A program made the position numbers and the translations under genes. Positions 45,741 to 54,746 of a DNA stretch of 64,000 nt are shown here, piece after piece; position 1 is the first letter of the stretch; every line of letters starts with the position of its first letter. A model generated the notes under the pieces. It ran no database searches, was not told the origin of the DNA, and was given only the letters and a program-made list of their open reading frames with translations. This DNA comes from Lutibacter sp. A64 (GTDB lineage: Bacteria > Bacteroidota > Bacteroidia > Flavobacteriales > Flavobacteriaceae): assembly GCF_022429565.1 (NCBI RefSeq), contig NZ_CP092487.1, positions 3,118,001-3,182,000 of the forward strand, given 5' to 3'.

Positions 45741-47687
45741 CTATACGACATTTGTCTTATTTTTTGAGCAAATAATTAGTATTGAAGTACCACTATTTGG
45801 TTGTGAATTAATAGTGATTAATCCGTTAATTTCTTTTATTCTTCGTTCCATATTTTCCAATCCATTGCCAAGTTGGATGTTGTTTATATCGAAACCATTG
45901 CCATTGTCGTTTATTTCAAAATTAATATTAGTATCATTTTCTAAAATTTGTAGTTTTATTTCTGAAGCTTCAGCATACTTTATGGAGTTATTTATAGCTT
46001 CTTGAATTACTCTAAAAATATTAATTCCTTTTACTGAAGAGAATGACAGTTTACTAGTTACTTTAATATTTATGTTAAAATGTATAGAATTGTTTGTTGC
46101 TGATTTTGCTTTTTCTATAAAAGTTAAAATTCTTCCTTGTAAATTATCAAAAGAAATTTCATTAGTATTCATAGCCCAAATAGTATCTCTTAGTTGAGAA
46201 ATTGTAGTGCTTGCAAAATTATTTATTTCAGAAAGTTTGTTAAGTAGTTTTTTATTGGTTGGGTCTGATAAAAATTTTAAGTTATCTATAGATGAAATTA
46301 TAAAGGTTAATTGCGACCCAATATTATCGTGTAAATCGCGTGATATACGCAGGCGTTGATCTTGTAATTTGTTATACGTTTGCGCTTCTTTTAAAGCTAA
46401 TTTGTTTTTATATTCTCTTTTTTTATGTTGTTGACGTTTGTATAAACCAAACGATATAATTGTAAAAACAAGTAGTCCAGAGCCTAATAATATAGCAGTT
46501 AGGTTTTTGTTTTTTATTTCTAATTCATTTTTTAAAAGTTCTTCTTTTTGTTTGGCAATTTCTTTTTCCTTTTTTTCGGTTTCATATTTTTCTTGAATTT
46601 CTGTAATTTCTTTGGTTACTCTAGAATTAAAAATTGAATCTTGCATTAAGGCATACATTTTTTGATAATAAATAACACTATCTGTATTTTTTTTATGGGC
46701 AAATAAGTAGAGTAGAGATTTGTACGAACTCATTTTTAATTCATTAGCGTTTGTTTTGTTAGCTAAAGAAAACCCTTCTCTAAATTTCTTTTCGGCATTA
46801 TTAATATTGCCTGTTAGTAAGTATAAATCGCCTATGTTTAATGAAACGCTAGAGATGCCATAACTATCATTTAATTTTTTACGTAGTTTTAAAGATTTAT
46901 TAAACATGGTAATGGCTTGTGAGTACTTGTTTTGAGCCTTTAGAATACCACCATAATTGTTATAAAGGGCCGATAATTCTGGTTCATAATTGTTGTTTTC
47001 AGCAACTTCAATTCCTTTTTTATAGTACTCTAAACTTTTAATTGTGTCTGATAAAAATAAATAAGCATTGCCAATATTTGTATAGGAATAGGTTAATCCG
47101 AATTGATCTTTAATTTGTGTTCTAATTTTAGCAACCTCTAAATGTTCATTAAGTGCTTTTTGGTATTGTTTTAAGTTGAAGTAAATATTGGCATTATTAT
47201 TTTTTATAAGTGCTACATAGCGTATATTTTCAGCTTTTTCGTATATGTTTAATGCTTTTGTATTATAATAAATTGCAGAATCCATTTTAAAAATTCTTTG
47301 ATATGAAATTCCCATTTTATTATATAAACTGGCAAGTCCAAGAGAATCCTTTAATTGCTCTCTTAGCTTTAGTGAGTTTTTATAAAGTGCAATAGATTTA
47401 TCAAAGTTAGAAAGTTTATAATGTAAAATTCCAAGGTCGTTATAAGCTTGTGCTTCGCCTGTTAAATTGTTGGTTTTTTTTGAAAGTTTAAGTGCTAGTT
47501 CTCCATAATAAAATGCAGAATCAATTGATATATTGCCATAATACCAGCTTAAATCGCCATAAGCTTTTACTCTTATTGAATCTGAAATAGGTTCTTTTAT
47601 TAAAAGAGAAAGACTATCTATAATTTTCTGTTGACTATAAATAGGAATACTTACAATTAACAGTGCTATAAAGATAATTTTTTTCAT
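45741..47687 (-). CDS. TPR-containing sensor histidine kinase (LytS/NarX-type HisKA_3)
   Basis: The protein has about 648 aa from the ATG at 47687 (MKKIIFIALLIVSIPIYSQQ, a signal peptide); an upstream ATG at 47729 only adds a non-signal leader. The periplasmic part has six to seven TPR repeats (about residues 40-340, e.g. AYNDLGILHYKLSNFDKSIA, ASLYNKMGISYQRIFKMDSA). A single transmembrane helix (LTAILLGSGLLVFTIISFG) follows. The kinase part has HisKA_3 RISRDLHDNIGSQL and HATPase_c with NNSIKYA, DNGNGFDI and GNGLENMERRI. The stimulus is probably bound by the TPR array, but its nature is unknown. Its response regulator gene follows at 45038-45688. Confidence 0.93.
   Translation of the reverse strand: MKKIIFIALLIVSIPIYSQQKIIDSLSLLIKEPISDSIRVKAYGDLSWYYGNISIDSAFYYGELALKLSKKTNNLTGEAQAYNDLGILHYKLSNFDKSIALYKNSLKLREQLKDSLGLASLYNKMGISYQRIFKMDSAIYYNTKALNIYEKAENIRYVALIKNNNANIYFNLKQYQKALNEHLEVAKIRTQIKDQFGLTYSYTNIGNAYLFLSDTIKSLEYYKKGIEVAENNNYEPELSALYNNYGGILKAQNKYSQAITMFNKSLKLRKKLNDSYGISSVSLNIGDLYLLTGNINNAEKKFREGFSLANKTNANELKMSSYKSLLYLFAHKKNTDSVIYYQKMYALMQDSIFNSRVTKEITEIQEKYETEKKEKEIAKQKEELLKNELEIKNKNLTAILLGSGLLVFTIISFGLYKRQQHKKREYKNKLALKEAQTYNKLQDQRLRISRDLHDNIGSQLTFIISSIDNLKFLSDPTNKKLLNKLSEINNFASTTISQLRDTIWAMNTNEISFDNLQGRILTFIEKAKSATNNSIHFNINIKVTSKLSFSSVKGINIFRVIQEAINNSIKYAEASEIKLQILENDTNINFEINDNGNGFDINNIQLGNGLENMERRIKEINGLITINSQPNSGTSILIICSKNKTNVV
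45742..45766 (-). promoter_or_regulatory. candidate response-regulator binding motif (copy 1)
   Basis: The minus strand contains the core AAGACAAATGTCGT, one change from the near-palindrome ACGACA-AA-TGTCGT. It matches the copy at 49858-49882 in 22 of 25 positions. It overlaps the last codons of the kinase gene and lies about 55 bp upstream of the response regulator start, so it could be autoregulatory; partial constraint by coding sequence is possible. Confidence 0.45.
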
Positions 47688-47755
47688 AAAAAATTTGTTT
47701 AGAGCAATATACAAAAAATGAAATAACATTGTCTACTAAACTTTTCTATAGAAAA

Positions 47756-47793
47756 AAGACTGCTTCAACTTGTGGAGAATTGAAACAGTCTTT
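47756..47793 (-). terminator. terminator of the PQQ-propeller gene
   Basis: On the minus strand the stem AGACTGTTTCAA pairs with TTGAAGCAGTCT (one mismatch) around a loop of about 14 bases and is followed by six T. It lies just past the stop at 47807. Confidence 0.7.
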
Positions 47794-47806
47794 AAAGGTA
47801 TTAGCC

Positions 47807-49723
47807 TTATTTGTTTAAATTGTATGCGTATAAAGTGCTTTTATCTGCTTTGTAATATAAAATACCGCCAAAATCATCTATTTTGTATTCTGGTTTTTTA
47901 TCCTTTAATACTATTTCATTAGTAATTTCTCCAGACTCTTTATTTACTTTTACTAAACCAACACCAGTATTTAACTTCGTTAAAATAAATTGTGCATTTT
48001 CGGTAGCAGCAGTGGCTTTAAAACGTTTAGACATTAGAGCAAATGAAGCATCTCCAATAGAAGCAAACATATCAGCTGCACGTTTGTTTTCTTTACCATA
48101 ATCATTATAACTATCTAGATTGTTTGAATTTCCAAAAGCAGATCTATTAGCACCTGCTTTTGCTGCGTGTGCCATAGCAAGTGCTGTTGACGCAACTGCC
48201 ACTACACCAGATAAAACTTTTACAAAGCCACTTTTTCCAGGTGATTTAAAATATTTATGATATATTTCGTCACCTTTACTATTTAATAACATCATATTTT
48301 GTGAAGAACTTAAAAATAAATTGTCATTTTTTATTTCAAGAGTGTTTGCCACTTCTTTTTCATCAAATTTAGTAGCTGCTAATTCTGTAACATCTCCAGA
48401 GTTTGCATCTATTGCAAAAACAGTTTGGTTTGCGGCAATTAAAAACCTGTTTTTTGAACTGTCAAAAGTTGAAGCTACAGCAGCTGAATTTTTATATTTT
48501 AATGGTTTTTTCCAAACCTGATCACCCGTTTTTAAATCTACTATATTGGCATCTTCACTAGTAATATAAATTAAACCTTGTGGTGTTTCTGCCATTGTAA
48601 GTATGTTTTCCCCTGTTTTTAAAGGTTTTTTAAATAGTGGTTTTCCTTCAAAAGAAATTTTATTGATACCACCTTGTTGAATGCCAAATAAAATGCCATC
48701 ATCTTGTATGTAAAAATGTTGAACCCAACCTTTAGTTTTTGGTGCTTTTTCCCAAACATCTTCACCAGTTGCAGCATCTAAAAAAGCGATTTCAGATTCA
48801 TTTTTAGTAGCAAAAACACTAGTGTCGCCACCATCATCTTTATCACTTACAACCGCTATGCCTTGTGGTGTTATTTCAAAATTAGATACTTTTCCTTTTA
48901 CTTTTCTATCATCATTCCAAAGTTCTTCTCCATTTTTTCCAATTTTATGAATTCTAGTGTTTTTTCCATTACTAGTAGTTTCAAAACCATAAATTTCGGT
49001 TTCAGTAGCATCAGTTACCATCCAATTAATTCGTTTTATGTTGTTATCCCAAAGATCTTTTCCTGTATGAGATTTTGCAATTAAACCTTGAGCTGTTGGT
49101 ACAATTATAAAATCTTTTAATAAAAGAGGTGTGCCTGTTATACTGTAATCTTTTGAAATTCCAACTTTACCTGGTGTACTTAAGAAGAAACTAAAGTCTA
49201 ATTTTCTTGAACTTAAATCGTACACAGCAACTTTAGGAGTTATTTTCTCAAATTTATCACCTTCTTTTTGTATACCGCTAACAATTAATTTGTTTTGTGG
49301 AAGTATTACGTTACAAGTGTAAATCTGATTCCAATTATCGTTTTCTGAATTAAAAATAATGGCACCAGTCATATAATCTATAACAGCGCGTTTTGTTTTT
49401 GCAATACCTGCAAATTTTGAATTGACACCTTGTGAAACTACAATGTATGGTGAGTTTGGAATAAACTCAGTTTCTTCTGGTTTTAATTGTCCAAAGTTGT
49501 TAAAAATAAATAAAGGTGTGTTTTCAGGTGGTTTAATACCTACCAGACCATCATTTGTAGCAACTACTAAAACACCACCAATTGTAAGTGTCATTTCATT
49601 TATTGTTGCTCCTAAATCATAGATGTTATCGGGTTTTTCAGCCTTTTGAGCAGAAATTATAGCTGAAATTGTTAAAAAGGTTACTAGAAATAATCTTTTT
49701 AGGTTGCTTTTTTTTGTTTTCAT
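47807..49723 (-). CDS. secreted PQQ-like beta-propeller protein
   Basis: The 638-aa protein has a signal peptide (MKTKKSNLKRLFLVTFLTISAIISAQ). It carries repeated PQQ-type blades such as FLDAATGEDVWEKAPKTKGWVQHF, VDLKTGDQVWKKPLKYK and IDANSGDVTELAATKFD. A central hydrophobic stretch (GKSGFVKVLSGVVAVASTALAMAHAAKAG) is odd for a soluble propeller and may be a loop or a membrane-contact region. No catalytic PQQ ligands are obvious, so it is probably a structural or binding propeller. The copy-2 regulatory motif lies about 140 bp upstream. Confidence 0.85.
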   Translation of the reverse strand: MKTKKSNLKRLFLVTFLTISAIISAQKAEKPDNIYDLGATINEMTLTIGGVLVVATNDGLVGIKPPENTPLFIFNNFGQLKPEETEFIPNSPYIVVSQGVNSKFAGIAKTKRAVIDYMTGAIIFNSENDNWNQIYTCNVILPQNKLIVSGIQKEGDKFEKITPKVAVYDLSSRKLDFSFFLSTPGKVGISKDYSITGTPLLLKDFIIVPTAQGLIAKSHTGKDLWDNNIKRINWMVTDATETEIYGFETTSNGKNTRIHKIGKNGEELWNDDRKVKGKVSNFEITPQGIAVVSDKDDGGDTSVFATKNESEIAFLDAATGEDVWEKAPKTKGWVQHFYIQDDGILFGIQQGGINKISFEGKPLFKKPLKTGENILTMAETPQGLIYITSEDANIVDLKTGDQVWKKPLKYKNSAAVASTFDSSKNRFLIAANQTVFAIDANSGDVTELAATKFDEKEVANTLEIKNDNLFLSSSQNMMLLNSKGDEIYHKYFKSPGKSGFVKVLSGVVAVASTALAMAHAAKAGANRSAFGNSNNLDSYNDYGKENKRAADMFASIGDASFALMSKRFKATAATENAQFILTKLNTGVGLVKVNKESGEITNEIVLKDKKPEYKIDDFGGILYYKADKSTLYAYNLNK

Positions 49724-49857
49724 TAGTTGAAGTTTTAGTAGTTTGTATTGTTAAATGATATCAATTTTTAAGTTTTCATTTATTTTAAACCTAATTTATT
49801 TTAAGTGTTTGATATTAAGGTTGATGTTTCAAAATTAGTTGTTGAATGTGCCGTAAT

Positions 49858-49882
49858 CAATACGGCATTTGTCGTATTTTTT
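49858..49882 (-). promoter_or_regulatory. candidate response-regulator binding motif (copy 2)
   Basis: The minus strand contains the core ACGACAAATGCCGT, one change from ACGACA-AA-TGTCGT and 22 of 25 identical to the site at 45742. It lies about 140 bp upstream of the PQQ-propeller start. It also overlaps a small hairpin, TGCCGTA-N5-TACGGCA (49849-49867). Confidence 0.45.
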
Positions 49883-49929
49883 TATATATAGAATAAAAGC
49901 TATAACATAATTTTAACATATTATTATTT

Positions 49930-49968
49930 TTTAGTTCGTTTGTTTCCGAACTAAATGATATATATTTG
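49930..49968 (+). promoter_or_regulatory. promoter and probable GbsR operator of the RND efflux operon
   Basis: TTTAGTTCG-N8-CGAACTAAA (49930-49955) is a perfect inverted repeat with 9-bp arms. A TTTG within its spacer (49939-49942) is 18 bp from a perfect TAnnTTTG -7 box (TATATTTG, 49961-49968). A protein at the palindrome would block RNA polymerase, fitting autorepression by the adjacent GbsR/MarR-type gene. Confidence 0.65.
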
Positions 49969-49980
49969 CTGAAATTTTTT

Positions 49981-50511
49981 ATGATGAAAGAGAAAGAAGA
50001 TTTATTAAAAGAAAAATTAGCTTTAGTAGAAGAGCTTGGTGTTCATTTTGAGTGTAATGATAATTTACCGCCATTAGCATCTAGAATAATAGTTTATTTA
50101 ATTCTTACAGGTGCTGAAGGCGCAACTTTTGAAGAACTTGTAGAAAAATTAGAAGCTAGTAAAAGCTCGGTTTCTACAAATTTACAATTGTTACAATCAA
50201 TAGATAGAATTTCATATTTTACGAGATGTGGAGATAGAAAAAGGCACTTTAAAATTTCTCCAAGCTATATAATTGCTAGAATGGACGAACGTATTTCTAT
50301 GTGGGAAAAAGAAAGTAAAAACAATAAAAAAATACATGATTATAAAGTAAAAGCACTACAAATTAATAATAAATATGATGAAAATCACCCAAGTATTCAA
50401 TTTAGTATACAGGTTGAAGAATTTATTAATAAAATGATTAATAACCTAGAAGAATTAAAACAAAACCTATTAACTATAATAAACAAAGAAGAAAATGAAG
50501 AATCTATTTAA
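49981..50511 (+). CDS. GbsR/MarR-family transcriptional regulator
   Basis: The protein has about 176 aa from ATG 49981 (MMKEKEDLLKEKLALVEELG); a TTG at 49966 lies in the -7 box, so I do not use it. It is a single wHTH protein: LTGAEGATFEELVEKLEASK (helix-turn-helix) then SSVSTNLQLLQSIDRISYF. It has a C-terminal helical dimerisation region. It overlaps the adaptor gene by 17 bp and is likely an autoregulated repressor of this efflux operon. The effector molecule is unknown. Confidence 0.88.
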   Translation: MMKEKEDLLKEKLALVEELGVHFECNDNLPPLASRIIVYLILTGAEGATFEELVEKLEASKSSVSTNLQLLQSIDRISYFTRCGDRKRHFKISPSYIIARMDERISMWEKESKNNKKIHDYKVKALQINNKYDENHPSIQFSIQVEEFINKMINNLEELKQNLLTIINKEENEESI

Positions 50512-51571
50512 ATATACAATCGCAATAGTAACGGTTGTTTTTTTTATAAGTTGTAAAGACAATAAACCTCAGCAACAACAAGCTATGGGACCAATGCCTT
50601 TTGCAGTAAAAGAAGTAGTAAAACAAGATGCTGTATTAGATCAAGAATATTCGGTTAATTTAGAAGGGCAACAAAATGTAGAAATTAGACCAAAAGTAAG
50701 TGGTTTTATTCAAAAAATTTATGTAGATGAAGGTCAGCCAGTTAAAAAAGGACAACTTCTTTTTAAATTGGAAACAGCTTCTTTAAGTCAAGATGCTGCA
50801 GCTGCAAAATCTAGAATTAATGTAGCGCAAGTAGAGGTAGATCGTTTAATTCCGTTAGTGGAGCGAAACATAATTAGTAAAGTTCAGTTAGAAACAGCTA
50901 AAGCTAATTTAGCCCAAGCAAAAAGTAATTATAGCAGTATTGTAGCCAATATTAATTATGCAAACATTACAAGTCCAGTTAATGGTGTAATTGGTAGTAT
51001 TCCTTATAGAGAGGGTAGTTTGGTTAGCAGTGCTATTACAACTCCTTTAACTACGGTATCAGATACTAAAATGGTAAGAGCTTATTTTTCTATGAATGAA
51101 AAAGAACTTTTAAATTTTACTAGAACTTTTGCAGGACAAACTATGCAAGAGAAAATAAATAAAATCCCAGAAGTTTCTCTTGTTTTAATTGATGACTCTG
51201 AGTACGAGCATAAAGGTAAAATTGAAACTATAAGTGGTTTAATTAACCAAAGAACAGGAAGTACAGAGTGTAGAGCCGTTTTTCCAAATCCAGAAGGTAT
51301 TCTTAGAAGCGGTGGTAGTGGTGTAATTAAAATTCCATTTGTTGAAAAAGATATAGTTCTAATACCACAAATTGCAGTGTATGAATTACAAGGAGAATAC
51401 CATGTATTTGTTGTAGGTGAAGGTAATAAAGTTACTTCAAAAGTACTTCAAGTAAAAGGAACTTCAGAATTAAATTACGTTATTTCTGGTGGTTTAGAAG
51501 AAGGTGAGTTAGTGGTAGTTGAAGGTGTTTCTAAATTAGTAGAAGGACAAAAAATTACTCCTCAAAAATAA
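50495..51571 (+). CDS. RND efflux periplasmic adaptor subunit (MFP), lipoprotein
   Basis: The 358-aa protein has lipobox VFFISC (about Cys20) and is therefore membrane-anchored in the periplasm. The domains in order are barrel-sandwich hybrid/lipoyl (EIRPKVSGFIQKIYVDEGQ, VKKGQLLFKLE), a short helical hairpin, beta-barrel and MP domain. It connects the inner-membrane pump and outer-membrane channel of the tripartite complex. Its start overlaps the GbsR stop by 17 bp, and the pump gene follows 24 bp later. Confidence 0.94.
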   Translation: MKNLFKYTIAIVTVVFFISCKDNKPQQQQAMGPMPFAVKEVVKQDAVLDQEYSVNLEGQQNVEIRPKVSGFIQKIYVDEGQPVKKGQLLFKLETASLSQDAAAAKSRINVAQVEVDRLIPLVERNIISKVQLETAKANLAQAKSNYSSIVANINYANITSPVNGVIGSIPYREGSLVSSAITTPLTTVSDTKMVRAYFSMNEKELLNFTRTFAGQTMQEKINKIPEVSLVLIDDSEYEHKGKIETISGLINQRTGSTECRAVFPNPEGILRSGGSGVIKIPFVEKDIVLIPQIAVYELQGEYHVFVVGEGNKVTSKVLQVKGTSELNYVISGGLEEGELVVVEGVSKLVEGQKITPQK

Positions 51572-51595
51572 TAAGATTCCAATAAAATTTAGATT

Positions 51596-54500
51596 ATGAT
51601 AAAAATGTTTATTGAAAGACCTGTTCTTTCAACTGTAATATCTATAATAATAACGATTTTAGGTGTTTTAGGGTTAATGTCATTGCCTGTGGAGCAATAT
51701 CCTGAAATTGCACCGCCTACAGTTCAGGTTAGTGCAAATTATACTGGGGCAAATGCAGAAACAGTATTAAATAGTGTTATTATTCCTTTAGAAGAAGAAA
51801 TAAATGGTGTTGAAGGAATGACATATATGTCTTCAACAGCGAGTAATAATGGAGCTGCAAGTATTAGTGTGTTTTTTGAACAAGGTGTAGATCCTGATAT
51901 TGCTGCAGTAAATGTGCAAAACCGTGTTTCAAGAGCTACAAGTAAATTGCCTTCGGTTGTGGTACAAACGGGTGTTACAACCGTAAAAAGTCAAACAAGT
52001 GCATTGTTGTTTTTCTCATTGTTTTCATCTAATGAAGAATATGACGATACTTTTGTTCAAAATTATGCCAAAATTAATATTGTTCCAAAACTACAAAGGA
52101 TAAATGGTGTAGGGCAGGTGAATATTTTTGGTAGTAAAGATTACTCGATGCGTATTTGGATTGATCCTCATAAAATGGCAATGTTTAAACTTGTACCATC
52201 AGATATTCAAGCGGCATTAAGTGAGCAGAATATAGAAGCTGCACCGGGTAAATTTGGTGAAAATGCTGAAGGTATTTATGAGTATACACTTAAATATAAA
52301 GGACGATTATCTGAAACATCCGAGTATGAAAATATTATTATAAAATCTCTTGGTAATGGCCAATTTTTAAGATTAAAAGATGTTGCAACCATAGAATTAG
52401 GTGCGTTAAGTTATGCTTCTAATAATATGGGTATGGGAAATCCGGGTGTTGCTGGTGGTGTTTTTCAAACGGCTGGATCTAATGCTAGAGTGGTTACAGA
52501 AGAGGTAATGGCAATTTTAGAAGAGGCGTCTCAAGATTTTCCAAAAGGTATAGAATATATTGTTCCTTTTAATGTTAAGACCTTTTTAGATGCTTCAATA
52601 GAAAAAGTAATTTCAACAATTTTAGAGGCATTTATATTGGTGTTTATTGTAGTTTTTGTATTTCTTCAAGACTTTAGATCTACTTTAATTCCAATGATTG
52701 CTGTCCCAGTAGCTCTGATAGGTACATTTTTCTTTATGAACTTGTTTGGGTACTCAATCAACATGTTAACTCTTTTTGCAATTGTACTCTCCATTGGTAT
52801 TGTGGTAGATGATGCTATTGTTGTTGTTGAAGCTGTACACGCAAAATTAGATGTAGGAGCCAAAACGGCTAAAGAAGCAACCGTTTCTGCAATGAGCGAA
52901 ATTACAGGGGCAATTGTGTCAATTACTTTGGTAATGTCTGCGGTGTTTGTACCAGTTACTTTTATTAAAGGATCTTCTGGAATTTTTTACCAACAGTTTG
53001 CAATTACTTTAGCAATAGCAATTATTATTTCTGCAATAAATGCATTAACCTTGAGTCCTGCTTTATGTGCTTTATTTTTAAAACCTCATAAAGAAAAAGA
53101 AGGTAAACTGTCGTTAGTAGATCGTTTTGATGTTGCATTTAATACTAGTTTCGATACAATGCAAGGTAGATACAATAATATCTTAAAGTCTTTATTAAAA
53201 CGAAAATGGATTACAGGTGTATTATTATTATTAACAGTAGTTGGTACCATTTATTTATTTAAAGCAACACCTACAGGCTTTATTCCTTCAGAAGATAGAG
53301 GAGTAATAATGGCAGATATTTCATTGCCTCCTGGTTCTACATTAGCACAAACTCAAAAAATTATAAATAACTATGATTCTATTTTAAATTCAATGGATAT
53401 TGTTGAAACTAGAATGAATGTAGTTGGGTTTAGTTTATTAAACGGAGTTAGTGGTGGATCTTATGGTTTTTCTATTATTAAACTAAAAGATTGGAGCGAA
53501 AGAAAAGATGAAAGTCAATCTGTAGAAGCTACAGTTGGCCAACTATTTGCAAAAACGGCAGGTATAAAAGATGCACGATTGTTGTTTTTTACACCACCAA
53601 GTGTTCAAGGTTTTGGTACAGCAGCTGGTTTTGAATTTAAATTGCAAAATAGTGGAGAAGATGATTGGTTAGAAATGAGTGCAGCTTCTAATAAGTTTTT
53701 AGGAGCATTAAATGCTAGACCAGAAGTGCAATATGCAATGACAAGTTTTAATCCTACCTTCCCTCAATATGAAGTTGATATAAATCTTGAAAAAATTAAA
53801 GATGCTGGTTTATCTGTAAGTGAAATATTTAATACGCTACAAGGGTATTATGGTGGATTGTATACAACAGATTTCAATAAATTTGGAAAGCAATATAGGG
53901 TAATGATTCAAGCTTCGCCTGAAGATAGAGCAACGCCTGAAACTCTAAATAACGTTTTTGTTAGAAACAGTAATGATGAATCGGTTGCAATTAGTCAGTT
54001 TGTAAGTTTAAAAAGAATTTATGGGCCAGAGTTTGTATCGCGTTACAATCTTTTAAAATCTATAAACATTACAGGTAAATCAAATCCTGGTTATAGTACT
54101 GGAGATGCAATTAAAGCTATTGAAGAGGTAGCTGCTGAAAGTTTACCAAGGTCATATTCTTATGAATTTTCTGGGATGACTCGTGAAGAAATTATTGCTG
54201 GAGGTCAGTCTACTTGGGTATTTATACTAAGTTTAATATTTGTTTATTTCTTATTGTCGGCACAATACGAAAGTTATGTGTTACCACTTTCTGTTATATT
54301 TTCATTACCAGTAGGTGTAGCCGGAGCAATTGGGTTTATTAATTTAGCCGGTTTAGAAAATAACATCTATTTTCAGGTAACATTAATTATGTTAATAGGT
54401 TTATTAGCTAAAAATGCCATTTTAATTGTTGAGTTTGCATTGCAGAGAAGGCGTCATGGATTGTCTTTATACGAATCGGCAATTCAAGGTGCAAAAGCAC

Positions 54501-54736
54501 GTTTACGACCAATAATTATGACATCTTTTGCCTTTATTTTTGGTATGCTTCCTCTTGCATTAGCAGGTGGTGTAGGTGCTGTAGGTAATAGATCAATTGG
54601 TACAGGGGCTGCCGGAGGTATGTTAATTGGAACATTAGTTGGGGTTTTAGTAATACCAGTTTTATTTGTAATCTTCCAAGGTTTACAAGAAAAAATTGGA
54701 AAAAAACCATCATTAGACGATCCTGAAATTTTATAA
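51596..54736 (+). CDS. RND family multidrug efflux permease (HAE1/AcrB-type)
   Basis: The 1046-aa protein has the AcrB-like 12-transmembrane, two-repeat architecture. It begins MIKMFIERPVLSTVISIIIT, has EQYPEIAPPTVQVSANYTGA in the porter domain, the proton-relay TM4 region SIGIVVDDAIVVVEAVH (Asp pair) and the second-repeat FVYFLLSAQYESYVLPLSVI. It pumps hydrophobic drugs or other toxic compounds using the proton motive force; the substrates are not identifiable. It lies between adaptor (24 bp) and outer-membrane factor (10 bp). Confidence 0.96.
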   Translation: MIKMFIERPVLSTVISIIITILGVLGLMSLPVEQYPEIAPPTVQVSANYTGANAETVLNSVIIPLEEEINGVEGMTYMSSTASNNGAASISVFFEQGVDPDIAAVNVQNRVSRATSKLPSVVVQTGVTTVKSQTSALLFFSLFSSNEEYDDTFVQNYAKINIVPKLQRINGVGQVNIFGSKDYSMRIWIDPHKMAMFKLVPSDIQAALSEQNIEAAPGKFGENAEGIYEYTLKYKGRLSETSEYENIIIKSLGNGQFLRLKDVATIELGALSYASNNMGMGNPGVAGGVFQTAGSNARVVTEEVMAILEEASQDFPKGIEYIVPFNVKTFLDASIEKVISTILEAFILVFIVVFVFLQDFRSTLIPMIAVPVALIGTFFFMNLFGYSINMLTLFAIVLSIGIVVDDAIVVVEAVHAKLDVGAKTAKEATVSAMSEITGAIVSITLVMSAVFVPVTFIKGSSGIFYQQFAITLAIAIIISAINALTLSPALCALFLKPHKEKEGKLSLVDRFDVAFNTSFDTMQGRYNNILKSLLKRKWITGVLLLLTVVGTIYLFKATPTGFIPSEDRGVIMADISLPPGSTLAQTQKIINNYDSILNSMDIVETRMNVVGFSLLNGVSGGSYGFSIIKLKDWSERKDESQSVEATVGQLFAKTAGIKDARLLFFTPPSVQGFGTAAGFEFKLQNSGEDDWLEMSAASNKFLGALNARPEVQYAMTSFNPTFPQYEVDINLEKIKDAGLSVSEIFNTLQGYYGGLYTTDFNKFGKQYRVMIQASPEDRATPETLNNVFVRNSNDESVAISQFVSLKRIYGPEFVSRYNLLKSINITGKSNPGYSTGDAIKAIEEVAAESLPRSYSYEFSGMTREEIIAGGQSTWVFILSLIFVYFLLSAQYESYVLPLSVIFSLPVGVAGAIGFINLAGLENNIYFQVTLIMLIGLLAKNAILIVEFALQRRRHGLSLYESAIQGAKARLRPIIMTSFAFIFGMLPLALAGGVGAVGNRSIGTGAAGGMLIGTLVGVLVIPVLFVIFQGLQEKIGKKPSLDDPEIL

Positions 54737-54746
54737 AAATATAAAA

